Source: JAWUWD01 sp034112085 (GTDB lineage: Bacteria; Bacteroidota; Bacteroidia; Cytophagales; Cyclobacteriaceae). Taken from it: 64,000 bases of DNA. The notes below the pieces were generated by a model that saw nothing but the letters and a program-made list of their open reading frames with translations, ran no database searches and was not told the origin of the DNA. The stretch lies in the NCBI GenBank assembly GCA_034112085.1, contig JAWUWD010000133.1:24687-88686 (forward strand), in the 5' to 3' direction. Shown here one piece after another: positions 1 through 8,845 of this stretch. Both the position numbers and the translations under genes were made by a program. Within the stretch, counting starts at the first letter, position 1. Each line of letters starts with the position of its first letter.

Positions 1-128
1 AATAGAAGGATTGTTTAGGTGATTATCAACGCCCGAAAGTACTTGATATATCTCGATATTGTAAAGAAATCTAATAAGTTTATGTGCTGGGATTGGCAAT
101 CTTGTCAATAGTAATGGATATTTGCACT

Positions 129-497
129 ATGAACGAAAGTAAAAGACAACAGAAATTCGCAAGACTAATCCTAAAAGACCTTAGTGAAATCTTACAACAA
201 GATAAACGAGGAATATTGGAAGGAGCTTTTATTACGATCTCTGATGTAATGATGTCTCCTGATTTATCAATTGCCAAAGTTTATTTGAGCATGTTGATGA
301 TTAAAGATCGGGAAGCATTACTTGAAAAAATTAATGACAGGAAAAGTGAAATAAGAAAAGCTTTAGGCAATAAGATTGGAAAGCAGGTAAGAATCGTTCC
401 AAACTTGTTATTTTATATAGATGATATTCCTGAGAATGCTTCAAGAATTGATAAAATTATAGGAGACTTAGATATTCCTTCCAAAGATGGTAAATAG
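129..497 (+). CDS. rbfA: 30S ribosome-binding factor RbfA
   Basis: Predicted RbfA, a single-domain KH-like protein that binds the 30S subunit during late 16S rRNA maturation and cold adaptation. The 122-residue product has the family's length and pattern: a basic N-terminal helix (MNESKRQQKFARLILKDL), a central segment with ISDVMMSPDLSIAKVYLS, and a C-terminal RIVPNLLFYID-DIPENASRIDKII stretch, which is the RbfA signature (R-x-x-P-x-L-x-F-x-x-D). The start at the ATG of MNESK is preferred over an upstream in-frame ATG at 84, because the extra 15 residues do not look like the family. The LolC/E-like permease follows 38 bases downstream, and co-transcription is likely. Confidence 0.93.
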   Translation: MNESKRQQKFARLILKDLSEILQQDKRGILEGAFITISDVMMSPDLSIAKVYLSMLMIKDREALLEKINDRKSEIRKALGNKIGKQVRIVPNLLFYIDDIPENASRIDKIIGDLDIPSKDGK

Positions 498-535
498 GAA
501 CTCAACCTTTCCAGCATGTTAATAATATACGGTAA

Positions 536-1759
536 TTGAATCTCCCTCTTTTCATAGCTAGACGATATTTTTGGTCAAAAAAAAAGCGCAACTTTATTAG
601 TGTAATCTCTATTATCTCGATGATTGGGGTGGCAGTATGCACCGCTGCTTTGGTTATTGTATTGTCAGTATTCAATGGACTTGAGACATTACTTCAGTCC
701 CTCTACTCAAATTTTGATCCCGAGGTGAAGATTGAGTCAACTTTAGGCAAGTCATTTCAGGTGACGCCAGAATTGCTGGCTACGATCGAAGCAGTGGATG
801 GGGTGGGAATAGTCACGGAAGTCATCGAAGATTATGTATACGTTAAGTACAGAGATGCGGATAAAGTAGTGACAATGAAGGGTGTTAGTGAAAACTTCCT
901 TGACCAACATCGCATTGATAATGCGATAGTATCAGGTGAGTTGAAACTCCAACAACATGATATTAACTATGCCATCATTGGTCGAGGAATACAATATGCC
1001 CTATCGATTATACCAGGAGAAAATATCTTTGCACTACAAGTGCATTACATCAAAGAGCCTAAAGCTGGATCGATAGATATCAACAAGATATATCGCAAAC
1101 AAAACATCCTTCCAGGAAGTATTTTTGCCATAGAGCAGACGTATGATGAGAACTATATAATAGTCCCATTGAGCTTTGCCAAAGAACTACTCAACTACGG
1201 TAATAAAAGAACTTCAGTAGAAGTTAAAATTTCAGATAAGGCGCAACTTAGAACGGTCATAGACAACCTCCGTACGCAGTTAGGAGACTCTTTTACCGTC
1301 TTGGACAGATTGGAGCAACAGGCAGATCTTTATAAGCTTTTAAAACTTGAAAAGCTATTTGTGTTTATTGCCGTAGCTTTTATTCTTTTGGTTGGGTCTA
1401 TCAATATTTTCTTTTCACTGTCAATGTTGGCTATTGACAAGAAAAAAGATATTTCGGTATTGTACGCTATGGGTGCTAAGGATGATCTTGTTAGAAAGAT
1501 TTTTATGTTCGAAGGAGCCATTATTGCTATCGGGGGAGCGCTCTTTGGTATAAGTATTGGTGTACTGGTATGCTGGCTGCAACAAACCTTTGGGTTAGTG
1601 AGCATGGGGACTGCAAGTACAGTCATGTCAAGCTATCCAGTTGATATGCAGTTGATGGATTTCGTAATTACAGGGCTGACGATTATTGCAATAACATTCG
1701 TGGTTTCCTATCGACCAGCAGTTATTGCTGTTCGATTTGGGAAGGCTATTGATTTGTGA
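536..1759 (+). CDS. LolC/LolE-family lipoprotein-releasing ABC permease
   Basis: Inner-membrane permease of the LolCDE/MacB type, expected to work with a LolD-like ATPase (not in the window) to extract lipoproteins for transport to the outer membrane. The 407-residue protein has one N-terminal membrane segment (about residues 20-45, ISIISMIGVAVCTAALVIVL), a periplasmic domain of about 220 residues, and three C-terminal segments (about 270-300, 325-350 and 375-395) in the FtsX arrangement. The cytoplasmic coupling stretch KKDISVLYAMGA before the third segment is typical. The start is TTG; no in-frame ATG lies close by, and MNLPLFIARRYF matches the usual amino terminus. Assignment to LolC/E rather than another FtsX permease rests on overall pattern. 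Confidence 0.85.
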   Translation: MNLPLFIARRYFWSKKKRNFISVISIISMIGVAVCTAALVIVLSVFNGLETLLQSLYSNFDPEVKIESTLGKSFQVTPELLATIEAVDGVGIVTEVIEDYVYVKYRDADKVVTMKGVSENFLDQHRIDNAIVSGELKLQQHDINYAIIGRGIQYALSIIPGENIFALQVHYIKEPKAGSIDINKIYRKQNILPGSIFAIEQTYDENYIIVPLSFAKELLNYGNKRTSVEVKISDKAQLRTVIDNLRTQLGDSFTVLDRLEQQADLYKLLKLEKLFVFIAVAFILLVGSINIFFSLSMLAIDKKKDISVLYAMGAKDDLVRKIFMFEGAIIAIGGALFGISIGVLVCWLQQTFGLVSMGTASTVMSSYPVDMQLMDFVITGLTIIAITFVVSYRPAVIAVRFGKAIDL

Positions 1760-1918
1760 TCCTCAAATATTTCATTCTTCACGGTTATAATCTGTTGAAA
1801 AATCCTTATTTTTCGATTCTGCATAAACAAAAAATATGCAAGAGTTGGTCTTTTTGGGTACTTGAACACCCGACTAGTCCGTCATAATTATTAATAAATA
1901 TTAACACAGCTATCTCCG

Positions 1919-4843
1919 TTGAAAGTTTCTGCCAAACAGCCCTTCGAAATCATATATTCGCTTTATCAGCATCAATATCTTGGGTATTTATTTGAATCAT
2001 TCGTGGTTCAATTAGATGATAAAGGTAGGCTGACTTTCCAACATCAGAATATTTCATCTAAAAACGCAAGTGAGTTCGGAGAGGAGATGAATGAAGAGGA
2101 CTATGAGCTCATCGCATTAATGGATGCTATTCAACAAGATGCGGTTACTAAAAAATTCAGTAAAAAGGCGATTAAGCCAGAAGACTTCTTTCTCAAAATA
2201 TATGACAAGGAAAAGGGTAATAAGCTTATTCAAGATGAAATTGAACGATATATTGGAAACAGGCGATCTAAGATTCTTTCTTTTATTAAGGGGAAACGAC
2301 TTTTTGAAATGGGTAATGATGGCGAACCTGCTTCAAAAGAAATTAAAGTACTAGATGAAAAGGCTACTATCCTCTTTCATTTTAGAAAAAACGAAGAAAA
2401 CACACATTACTTTCCTACGATCAAACATTGTGGTGTAAAGGTAGATTTTCAATACAAGGGAGCCTATATCATTTGTAACGACCCAGCGTGGATTGTCATA
2501 GGTTGTCAACTGTATCATTTTGAAAAAGAGGTAGATGGTAATAAACTCAAGCCCTTTCTCAATAAAAAATTCATTGTTATTCCCAAAAGTGTAGAGGAGA
2601 CTTATTACACCAAGTTTGTGGCTCCTTTGGTGGCATCTTTTGATGTTTATGCCAAAGGGTTCGAGATCAATACGCAATCCTTAGACCCTATTCCTGCAAT
2701 TACTTTTTCAGAGCTTCATCACAATAAGGCCACAAGTCTTTCTTTGTTTGATAATAGTAATCAAGAATCTGACGAGGAGGGTAAAATTCTCTTTGACTTG
2801 TCCTATCAGTATGGTGATTTCTTATTTAAAGCAGATCATGTAGCACCGGTGAGTGTCACGGTTGAGAAGAACGAAGATAATTATATCTTTCACCGCGTGA
2901 ATAGGATGTTGGATGAAGAGAGGGGCGTAGTTAAGAAATTTCATGATTCTGGGCTAACCTTCAAAAACGCAAAGGCTACGCTGCCTAAGTCAGTGGCATT
3001 CGATTGGCTCAATAGGTACAAGGAGCAATATGAGGAGGAGGGAGTTGTATTCTCACAAAAGACCATTAATGGTAAAAAATACTTTGTAGGAACTCCTACT
3101 ATTGATATCAGGGTTAATGAAGGCATAGACTGGTTTGATATTAACGCGATTATCAAATTTGGCGACTATGACATCCCTTTCAAAGACTTGAGAAAGTATA
3201 TCTTGAAGAAGGTCAGTGAATTCAAATTACCAAATGGTGAATATGCAGTAATACCAGAAAGCTGGTTTGTTGAGTATAGCGATTTGTTTGCCTTCATGAG
3301 TGAAGATGGAGATTTACACACGCTCAAGAAGCACCACTTAGCTTTGGTGCAGGGACTCCAAGATGGGAACCTTGCCAAAGTGACGATGAGTCATAAATTG
3401 GATAAACTTAAAGACTTCGAACAAATAGACGATATTGCTCAGCCAAAGACTTTCAAAGGAGAGTTGCGCCCCTACCAAAAAGCAGGGTATAACTGGTTAC
3501 ATTTTCTAAACCAGTACAATTTTGGCGGATGTTTGGCAGATGATATGGGTCTTGGAAAAACTGTACAGACATTGGCATTCTTACAGTCCCAGAAGGAACA
3601 AGGACATGAAGGGGCATCCTTGTTGATCATGCCAACATCGCTGGTATACAACTGGGAGATGGAGGCGAAAAAATTCACGCCAGACCTTAAAGTATTGGTT
3701 TATACAGGAACACAGCGTAATAAAAATATTGAGCGATTTGCCAAGTATGACATTGTGATCACCTCCTATGGCATCGCTCGAATAGATAATGAACTTCTAC
3801 AAAAGTATTATTTCCACTATGTGATTCTAGATGAATCTCAGGCCATCAAAAACCCATCATCTCACACGTCTAAAGCAATGAAGGAACTCAATTCTAGATT
3901 TAGACTTATTCTGTCGGGTACGCCTTTGGAGAATAGTACGATGGATCTTTGGTCGCAGATGTCATTTATTAATGATGGTCTCTTGGGTACTCAAGCATAT
4001 TTTAAGAAGAACTTCCAAATACCGATTGAAAAGAAAGGTGATGAAACGAAAACAAAGAAACTGTTTTCCATGATCAAGCCATTTCTTTTAAGAAGGCATA
4101 AGTCACAAGTGGCTACTGATCTTCCAGAAAAAGTTGAGAATACTCACTATAGTATCATGACTGAGGATCAACAAAAAGAGTACGATGAAGTAAAGGAATA
4201 CTATCGCAGTAATATCCTCAATCACATTACTAAAAATGGACTGGGTAAATCTCAGATGATGTTGCTTCAAGGGTTGACTAAATTGCGGCAAATCGCGAAT
4301 CACCCTAAGATGGTCGATCAAGAATATACGGGGGAATCAGGTAAAATGCGTGATGTATTTCACATGCTTGATAAGGCGATCCAAGAAGGACACAAAATAT
4401 TGGTGTTTAGCCAGTTTGTGAAGCACCTCAACCTATTCCAAAAGCAGTTGAAAGAGAAGGAGATTGACTATGCCTATTTGGATGGGTCAACTACCAATCG
4501 CCAAGAGCAAGTAGAAAATTTTCAGAACAATCCTGAATTACAGCTCTTTTTGATCTCATTAAAAGCTGGGGGGCTCGGGCTTAATCTTACTAAGGCTGAT
4601 TATGTCTTTATCCTTGATCCTTGGTGGAATCCTGCCACGGAAGCTCAAGCTGTTGACAGAGCACATCGCATTGGGCAAAAAAACCAAGTGTTTACTTATC
4701 GATTTATCACTAAGAATACGGTAGAGGAAAAAATCATGGCACTGCAACAACATAAGTTGAAACTTGCGACAGATTTGATCTCTACTGAGGAAAGCTTTAT
4801 GAAGAAGCTCTCGCAAGAGGATATCGCGAGTATATTGAGTTAG
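1919..4843 (+). CDS. SNF2-family DEAD/DEAH-box ATPase (Swi2/Snf2 helicase)
   Basis: A 974-residue SNF2-type DNA-dependent ATPase/translocase. The motor occupies the C-terminal half: motif Q/I with GLGKT around residues 541-548, a DESQ box at 638-641 (SNF2 variant of DExH), LSGTPLENS (motif III), and the second RecA lobe with SLKAGGLGLNLTKAD, DPWWNP and QAVDRAHRIGQ (motifs V-VI). The first about 500 residues are not recognisable to me and are probably a substrate-recognition region shared with other bacterial SNF2 proteins. No SWIM zinc cysteines are seen. The start is TTG. Its role is probably chromatin-like DNA or RNA polymerase remodelling, as for RapA-type proteins, but the target is unknown. 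It lies alone between the lol-like gene and a minus-strand terminator, so a defence role is not supported by context. Confidence 0.9.
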   Translation: MKVSAKQPFEIIYSLYQHQYLGYLFESFVVQLDDKGRLTFQHQNISSKNASEFGEEMNEEDYELIALMDAIQQDAVTKKFSKKAIKPEDFFLKIYDKEKGNKLIQDEIERYIGNRRSKILSFIKGKRLFEMGNDGEPASKEIKVLDEKATILFHFRKNEENTHYFPTIKHCGVKVDFQYKGAYIICNDPAWIVIGCQLYHFEKEVDGNKLKPFLNKKFIVIPKSVEETYYTKFVAPLVASFDVYAKGFEINTQSLDPIPAITFSELHHNKATSLSLFDNSNQESDEEGKILFDLSYQYGDFLFKADHVAPVSVTVEKNEDNYIFHRVNRMLDEERGVVKKFHDSGLTFKNAKATLPKSVAFDWLNRYKEQYEEEGVVFSQKTINGKKYFVGTPTIDIRVNEGIDWFDINAIIKFGDYDIPFKDLRKYILKKVSEFKLPNGEYAVIPESWFVEYSDLFAFMSEDGDLHTLKKHHLALVQGLQDGNLAKVTMSHKLDKLKDFEQIDDIAQPKTFKGELRPYQKAGYNWLHFLNQYNFGGCLADDMGLGKTVQTLAFLQSQKEQGHEGASLLIMPTSLVYNWEMEAKKFTPDLKVLVYTGTQRNKNIERFAKYDIVITSYGIARIDNELLQKYYFHYVILDESQAIKNPSSHTSKAMKELNSRFRLILSGTPLENSTMDLWSQMSFINDGLLGTQAYFKKNFQIPIEKKGDETKTKKLFSMIKPFLLRRHKSQVATDLPEKVENTHYSIMTEDQQKEYDEVKEYYRSNILNHITKNGLGKSQMMLLQGLTKLRQIANHPKMVDQEYTGESGKMRDVFHMLDKAIQEGHKILVFSQFVKHLNLFQKQLKEKEIDYAYLDGSTTNRQEQVENFQNNPELQLFLISLKAGGLGLNLTKADYVFILDPWWNPATEAQAVDRAHRIGQKNQVFTYRFITKNTVEEKIMALQQHKLKLATDLISTEESFMKKLSQEDIASILS

Positions 4844-4857
4844 GAGAAATATTGGGC

Positions 4858-4886
4858 ATAAAAAAAGGAGTGCGAAGCACTCCTTT
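4858..4886 (-). terminator. Intrinsic terminator after the 35-aa peptide gene
   Basis: A perfect 10-bp stem (arms 4864-4873 and 4877-4886, three-base loop) is followed on the minus strand by seven U. It lies 21 bases after the stop codon of the small minus-strand ORF, so it gives that ORF a transcript end of its own. On the plus strand it lies 20 bases after the SNF2 stop codon with only three U after the stem, so it may also work weakly for that gene. Confidence 0.85.
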
Positions 4887-4907
4887 GATAATTGATTGTA
4901 TTAAGCC

Positions 4908-5015
4908 TTAGTGTTTTACGTCATGCTCATTGTCACTTACCATTTTATTAGGAAAAACAAATGGTGAAATTATTGCAAGGATAAATAAGAAGGCTACTAA
5001 GAATATTGATTCCAT
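4908..5015 (-). CDS. 35-residue single-pass membrane peptide (unrecognised)
   Basis: A short open frame of 35 codons and a stop, below usual length cut-offs. The product begins MESIFLVAFLFILAII, one strongly hydrophobic helix of about 18-20 residues, and then has SPFVFPNK followed by a polar acidic/histidine tail ending EHDVKH. This is the layout of small membrane subunits or regulators. It is framed by two hairpin terminators: one directly after the MATE gene upstream and a strong one 21 bases after its own stop. That framing argues for a discrete transcript or a regulated read-through product of the MATE gene. There is no ATG alternative upstream before an in-frame stop. I do not recognise the family; coding status is inference from composition and context. 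Confidence 0.55.
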   Translation of the reverse strand: MESIFLVAFLFILAIISPFVFPNKMVSDNEHDVKH

Positions 5016-5065
5016 GATGTCTGTTTTAGATTTACATTGTAAATATATAATTTCTCCTTTTCATT

Positions 5066-5087
5066 AAAAAGCGGTTTAGCATAAACC
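5066..5087 (-). terminator. Weak intrinsic terminator after the MATE gene
   Basis: A six-base stem (GGTTTA/TAAACC, arms 5082-5087 and 5073-5078, three-base loop) starts one base past the MATE stop codon. On the minus strand it is followed by GC and then five U. The stem is short and AT-rich, so termination may be partial and allow read-through into the 35-aa peptide gene. Confidence 0.5.
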
Positions 5088-5088
5088 A

Positions 5089-6486
5089 CTAAATCTTTAC
5101 AGTTTTCCACTTCCCTTTACGGAAAATAATTATACTTACTATCGCCCATAATGAAGATGCTATGGCGATCGCTGCAAAAATTCCTTTTGGCCCGAATCCT
5201 AAGTTCATGGCCAATATGTAGGCTAAAGGAACTTCAAACATCCAGAAACAGAAGAAATTCATAATAGTTGGCGTCTTCGTATCCCCAGCTCCATTGAATG
5301 ATTGTCCGATGACCATTCCATAGGCGAAAAACACATAGCCAAAGCTGATATACCTCAGGGCAATGGCACCAACTTCTACTACTCCAGGTTCTTGAGAGAA
5401 AAGCCCGACAAAATGTTCTGCAAATAGAAAGAATACAACTGCGACAATACCCAAGAAAATCACATTGAAAAAGGCACTTTGCCAAACGGACTTCTCTGCT
5501 CGATCTGGTTGACCAGCGCCTAAGTTTTGTCCTACCAGTGTTGCAGCGGCTGTAGCCAGACCCCAAGATGGAAGGATCGTAAACATGATTATACGGAATG
5601 CAATGGCGTATCCAGCGAGAACATCAGGGCCAAATTCAGCACTTATTCTTACCAAGAATAACCAGCTCAATGTTCCGATCATCATTTGCCCAATGCCCCC
5701 TAAGGAGACTTTGATCAAGCTTACAACAACATCTAATCGTAACACGAAATTCTTCAGGGCAACTTTGATAACTGAGCTACCCTTGAATAATACATAGAGC
5801 TGGAATATAACACCAATACTTCGGCCTGTAGTCGTTGCGATAGCCGCACCTTCTATGCCAAACCCATCCCATTGACCTAGGCCAAATATGAATAGGGGAT
5901 CTAAAACAATATTGATAGAGTTGGCCAAAATTAACGAACGCATAGATATAGAAGCATCGCCAGCTCCTCTAAATATGGCATTGATGACAAATAGAAGCAT
6001 CACCGATAAATTTCCTCCGATCATGATCATCGTGTAGCGATACCCCTCATTGATGAGGTCAGTATCTCCGCCCATGAGTGAGAGAATTTCTCTAGGGAAA
6101 ATTATTCCAACGATGGAAAATATAACCGCGATGCCTCCTGCAAGAATGATTGCTTGAATAGCGGCTTTTGAGGCTTCTTCAGGTTTCTTCTCACCAATTC
6201 TCCGTGATATTAGAGCCGTAGCCGCCATACTTAGCCCCATGGCTACCGCATAAATAATCATTATTACAGACTCTGTGAGGGCAACTGTCGCGATTGCGTT
6301 TATGCTTATCTTACTAACAAAGTAGATATCAACCACCGCGAAAATGGACTCCATGATCATCTCCAATATCATGGGGATGGAAAGCATGAAAATCGCTTTA
6401 TTGATATTACCGGTCGTAAAGTTCTTTTCGGTGCCTTTGATTGCCGTTAAGAAGTATTGAAAATATTTTCGTATAGATTTATACAT
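5089..6486 (-). CDS. MATE-family multidrug/cation exporter
   Basis: A polytopic transporter of the MATE (multi-antimicrobial extrusion) family, about 465 residues, with some 12 hydrophobic segments in two homologous halves. Typical features are the first helix region with LSIPMILEMIMESIFAVVDIYFVSKI, the GLSMAATALISRRIGEKKPEEA loop in the first half and its counterpart GLATAAATLVGQNLGAGQPDRAE in the second. Such proteins export drugs or metabolites using Na+ or H+ gradients; the substrate cannot be read from sequence. The start is placed at the ATG of MYKSIRKYF. A GTG 14 codons upstream is also open, but a weak TTG/TATATTTC promoter-like pair lies between the two, which favours the shorter form. 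The 35-aa peptide gene follows downstream. Confidence 0.92.
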   Translation of the reverse strand: MYKSIRKYFQYFLTAIKGTEKNFTTGNINKAIFMLSIPMILEMIMESIFAVVDIYFVSKISINAIATVALTESVIMIIYAVAMGLSMAATALISRRIGEKKPEEASKAAIQAIILAGGIAVIFSIVGIIFPREILSLMGGDTDLINEGYRYTMIMIGGNLSVMLLFVINAIFRGAGDASISMRSLILANSINIVLDPLFIFGLGQWDGFGIEGAAIATTTGRSIGVIFQLYVLFKGSSVIKVALKNFVLRLDVVVSLIKVSLGGIGQMMIGTLSWLFLVRISAEFGPDVLAGYAIAFRIIMFTILPSWGLATAAATLVGQNLGAGQPDRAEKSVWQSAFFNVIFLGIVAVVFFLFAEHFVGLFSQEPGVVEVGAIALRYISFGYVFFAYGMVIGQSFNGAGDTKTPTIMNFFCFWMFEVPLAYILAMNLGFGPKGIFAAIAIASSLWAIVSIIIFRKGKWKTVKI

Positions 6487-6694
6487 TGTATATGATTGAG
6501 ATTTTAGAAATATACCAAACCGCGACACTTAACAAGTGCGGTCAATTTTGAGGGAAAGACAAGAAATTACAGGGTGTAATTTACAAGTCGAATTAAGCTA
6601 TGGTATTCATATTCGTGAAATCAATCAAGCCGAGATGGCTTATGTGAGTTTAAAAGTCATAAATTAATTCTGTAGATACAAGTCAAACAGGAGT

Positions 6695-7036
6695 TTATGA
6701 TATCTCTTCAATGATATTGGTACCTGTTCCTTCTGACCAGACGAAGTGTTCGACAAGCTGGATTCTACCATCAGGAAGTACTATAATATCACATACAGAA
6801 TGTCCGCTATCCTTTTCTCCATCATCTTGGAGCTGAGAATATTGGAAGGCCAACTTTCCTTCGATGACCTTTCCAACAAGATAACCGTGTTTGATTCTTC
6901 CTCCAGAGTATTCTGCAGTGATGACTTCATCAACTTCCTTGAAATGAAAGATCGTTTCGAGATTCACTACTCCATTCGGAGCCGTTTTTACGGCATTCAT
7001 TTTCTTTTTGTCAAAAGAGGGGGTGTTATTACTCAT
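6695..7036 (-). CDS. Small conserved protein, often labelled N-acetylglutamate synthase in Bacteroidota
   Basis: A 113-residue soluble protein. The core (ETIFHFKEVDEVITAEYSGGRIKHGYLVGKV ... LPDGRIQLVEHFVWSEGTGTNIIEEIS) matches a family widespread in Bacteroidota that repository annotation calls n-acetylglutamate synthase, although it has no GNAT fold or acetyl-CoA motif visible here. It looks like a small beta-rich protein built of short MORN-like strands (YSGGxI-GxLxG). I would not assign an enzyme activity. It is the last gene of a three-gene set with the SnoaL-like protein and ispH (gaps of 4 and 2 bases). Start could be the second Met (MNAVKT, residue 13), which better fits the usual amino terminus. 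Confidence 0.7.
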   Translation of the reverse strand: MSNNTPSFDKKKMNAVKTAPNGVVNLETIFHFKEVDEVITAEYSGGRIKHGYLVGKVIEGKLAFQYSQLQDDGEKDSGHSVCDIIVLPDGRIQLVEHFVWSEGTGTNIIEEIS

Positions 7037-7040
7037 AGTA

Positions 7041-7487
7041 TTATTTGACTAAGGGTACTCTATTCCAAATGTCTAAATAGATTTTCCAATCACCTTTTAA
7101 TTTTCGCCAAATGATTACATACTTGCCTTTCCATTTGGATCTATTCCCTTCACTACCACTTTCACCTTCATAGTATCCATAGTCATATGCGTGGTCACCG
7201 AGGATTTTGATTTCCTCTGGTGTTACCTTATGATGATAATAGGTTTGACCATTTCTGACACCTTCATTCCAGTATTCTTTGAGAGAATTTCCTTCTAATA
7301 TTGGGGTTCCATTTGGCAGAATTTTACCATCTGATGTATAGGCGTTATTGATGGCAAGAGTATCTCCTGTCATTAGAGCATTTGAAAAAGCTGTGATGTT
7401 CGCTTTGATTATTACCAGATCATTCTGTTGCGCATACAGGAATCCTTGGCAAGAGATAATTAACAGAACTAGGGTGAGTCTTCTCAT
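7041..7487 (-). CDS. Secreted SnoaL/DUF4440-like protein
   Basis: A 148-residue protein with a clear signal peptide (MRRLTLVLLIISCQGFLYAQ) and a mature domain of about 125 residues of the NTF2/SnoaL-like (DUF4440) fold. It has the opening helix with IKANITAFSNALMTGDTLAINNAYTSDGKILP and the closing strands GKYVIIWRKLKGDWKIYLDIWN. Proteins of this group are periplasmic or secreted and mostly of unknown function; some bind or isomerise small hydrophobic ligands. The gene sits two bases downstream of ispH and four bases upstream of the next gene, so it is probably co-transcribed, with no obvious functional link to isoprenoid synthesis. Confidence 0.8.
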   Translation of the reverse strand: MRRLTLVLLIISCQGFLYAQQNDLVIIKANITAFSNALMTGDTLAINNAYTSDGKILPNGTPILEGNSLKEYWNEGVRNGQTYYHHKVTPEEIKILGDHAYDYGYYEGESGSEGNRSKWKGKYVIIWRKLKGDWKIYLDIWNRVPLVK

Positions 7488-7489
7488 GA

Positions 7490-8746
7490 TTATTCAAATT
7501 TTTGTAATACGTCTTTCAACTCTGTGGCACCTTTAAAATAGCTCAATAACTTCAGCATAACGGCATCAACTAATGTATCGGGACACGAAGCACCACTAGT
7601 CAGTACAATTTTCAAAGGAGCTTTCTTGCTGAGAAAATTGTTAGTGTTTTCTAATTTCTTATCTGGATAATTGAAATGTTCTATCTCGGTTGACGACTTG
7701 ATACACGTTTCGGAGTTGATAAAGTAGGTGGGAAACTTACGCTCACAAAGTTCCACAATGTGAGAGGTGTTAGAGCTGTTGTATCCACCAACCACAATAG
7801 CCAATTCAGCATCTTGCTCTAAAAGCTGATAGGTTGCATCTTGATTATCATTAGTTGCATAGCAGAGTGTATCGCGTGTGTCAGCGAAGTGATTTTTATA
7901 ATTAGCTTCACCGTATTTTCCAGTAATCGTGTTTTTTATAAAGTCAGCTATTTCTTGTGTCTCGGTGGCGAGCATTGTGGTCTGATTAATCACACCCACT
8001 TTTTCTAAATCCTTAGAAATATCAAATCCAGTTGAAAACCTACCATCAAACTGCGATTCAAATTCTCCCTGAGTTTGATCACCATTAATGTATTTGGAAA
8101 GCTCCTTTGCTTCTTTGATATTGCTTAGGATAATGGAGGGAGCATTGGCGTCACTATGGGAAAAAGTAGCTCTTGTCTCTTCATGGGTCTCTTTACCATG
8201 GATGATGATCGTATGTCCCGATTGCCCTAGTTTTTCGCTACGTTTCCATACACGCTCTACGAATGGACAAGTTGTGTTGTATTTTTGTATCTCAATACCG
8301 ATTTTTTCTAGTTTTTGCTCAATTTCGAGGGTAGTACCAAAGGCAGGAATTATCACGATATCTTCTTTTCGTAAATCACTCCATTCTATGAACTGAGTAC
8401 CATCAGTATCCATGATGAATTTGATTCCTCTTCTAACCAAGTCCTCATTGACTGCTTGATTGTGAATCATCTCACTAAGGAGATAAACATTTTTATCAGG
8501 ATTTTCTTCAATCGCCCTATAACTGATCTCTATGGCATTTTCTACACCATAGCAAAAACCGAAATGTCTCGCGATGTAGAACTTGACAGGACCGAAGTCA
8601 AGTTCTGTTGGAGCGAAGTCTTTTTTCCTTGGGTCAAGAATCTGCCTAGAGGCTTTAATCCTACCAGTAATGGAAGATTTATAATATGCGGGTATGTCAA
8701 ACTTTTTGATAACGTTATCTTTTTGATCAGGTGTAAAAATAGGCAA
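7490..8746 (-). CDS. ispH: 4-hydroxy-3-methylbut-2-enyl diphosphate reductase (long form)
   Basis: IspH/LytB, the [4Fe-4S] enzyme that makes IPP and DMAPP from HMBPP in the last step of the MEP isoprenoid pathway. The cluster ligands are visible: C65 in GFCYGVENA, C160 in NTTCPFVERVW and C295 in RDTLCYATNDNQDAT. Substrate-binding histidines are in IHNQAV (H95) and the IHGKETHEE region. A C-terminal SGASCPDTLV loop completes the active site. At 418 residues it is the long form with an amino-terminal extension of about 50 residues (DPRKKDF) and an insertion near 215-245, seen in Bacteroidota and cyanobacteria, rather than the 316-residue E. coli form. The start codon is TTG, since an in-frame stop lies a few codons upstream and no ATG is available. 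Confidence 0.95.
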   Translation of the reverse strand: MPIFTPDQKDNVIKKFDIPAYYKSSITGRIKASRQILDPRKKDFAPTELDFGPVKFYIARHFGFCYGVENAIEISYRAIEENPDKNVYLLSEMIHNQAVNEDLVRRGIKFIMDTDGTQFIEWSDLRKEDIVIIPAFGTTLEIEQKLEKIGIEIQKYNTTCPFVERVWKRSEKLGQSGHTIIIHGKETHEETRATFSHSDANAPSIILSNIKEAKELSKYINGDQTQGEFESQFDGRFSTGFDISKDLEKVGVINQTTMLATETQEIADFIKNTITGKYGEANYKNHFADTRDTLCYATNDNQDATYQLLEQDAELAIVVGGYNSSNTSHIVELCERKFPTYFINSETCIKSSTEIEHFNYPDKKLENTNNFLSKKAPLKIVLTSGASCPDTLVDAVMLKLLSYFKGATELKDVLQKFE

Positions 8747-8794
8747 TTGTGTAAAAACATCTTAGCAAGTTGAAACAACAGTCATTGATTAGTT

Positions 8795-8826
8795 TTTGTT
8801 TCCAAACTGCTAAAAGTATAATTTTG
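8795..8826 (+). promoter_or_regulatory. Bacteroidota-type promoter of the hutGF operon
   Basis: A TTTG box at 8795-8798 and a perfect TAnnTTTG box (TAATTTTG) at 8819-8826 are separated by 20 bases. This is the consensus for the primary sigma factor of Bacteroidota (-33 TTTG, -7 TAnnTTTG, spacing 19-21). Transcription would start near 8833, leaving a leader of a dozen bases before the hutG ATG at 8846. It is among the best promoter matches in the window. Confidence 0.7.
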
Positions 8827-8845
8827 TGCATAATCAATAACAATT

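Noticed and set aside
6..74. Protein-like frame DCLGDYQRPKVLDISRYCKEI at the left edge
   Set aside because: It is closed by stops on both sides within the window and has no start codon, so a truncated upstream gene cannot be supported.
1760..1918. Two AT-rich hairpins between the LolC/E-like and SNF2 genes
   Set aside because: Stems of six to seven AT pairs are expected by chance here and have no proper U-run.
6487..6528. GTG start extending the MATE protein by 14 residues
   Set aside because: The extension does not resemble MATE amino termini and a weak promoter-like pair lies in this interval.
6618..6640. AAGCC/GGCTT hairpin downstream of the 113-aa protein
   Set aside because: Five-base stem without a U-run on the minus strand; not convincing as a terminator.
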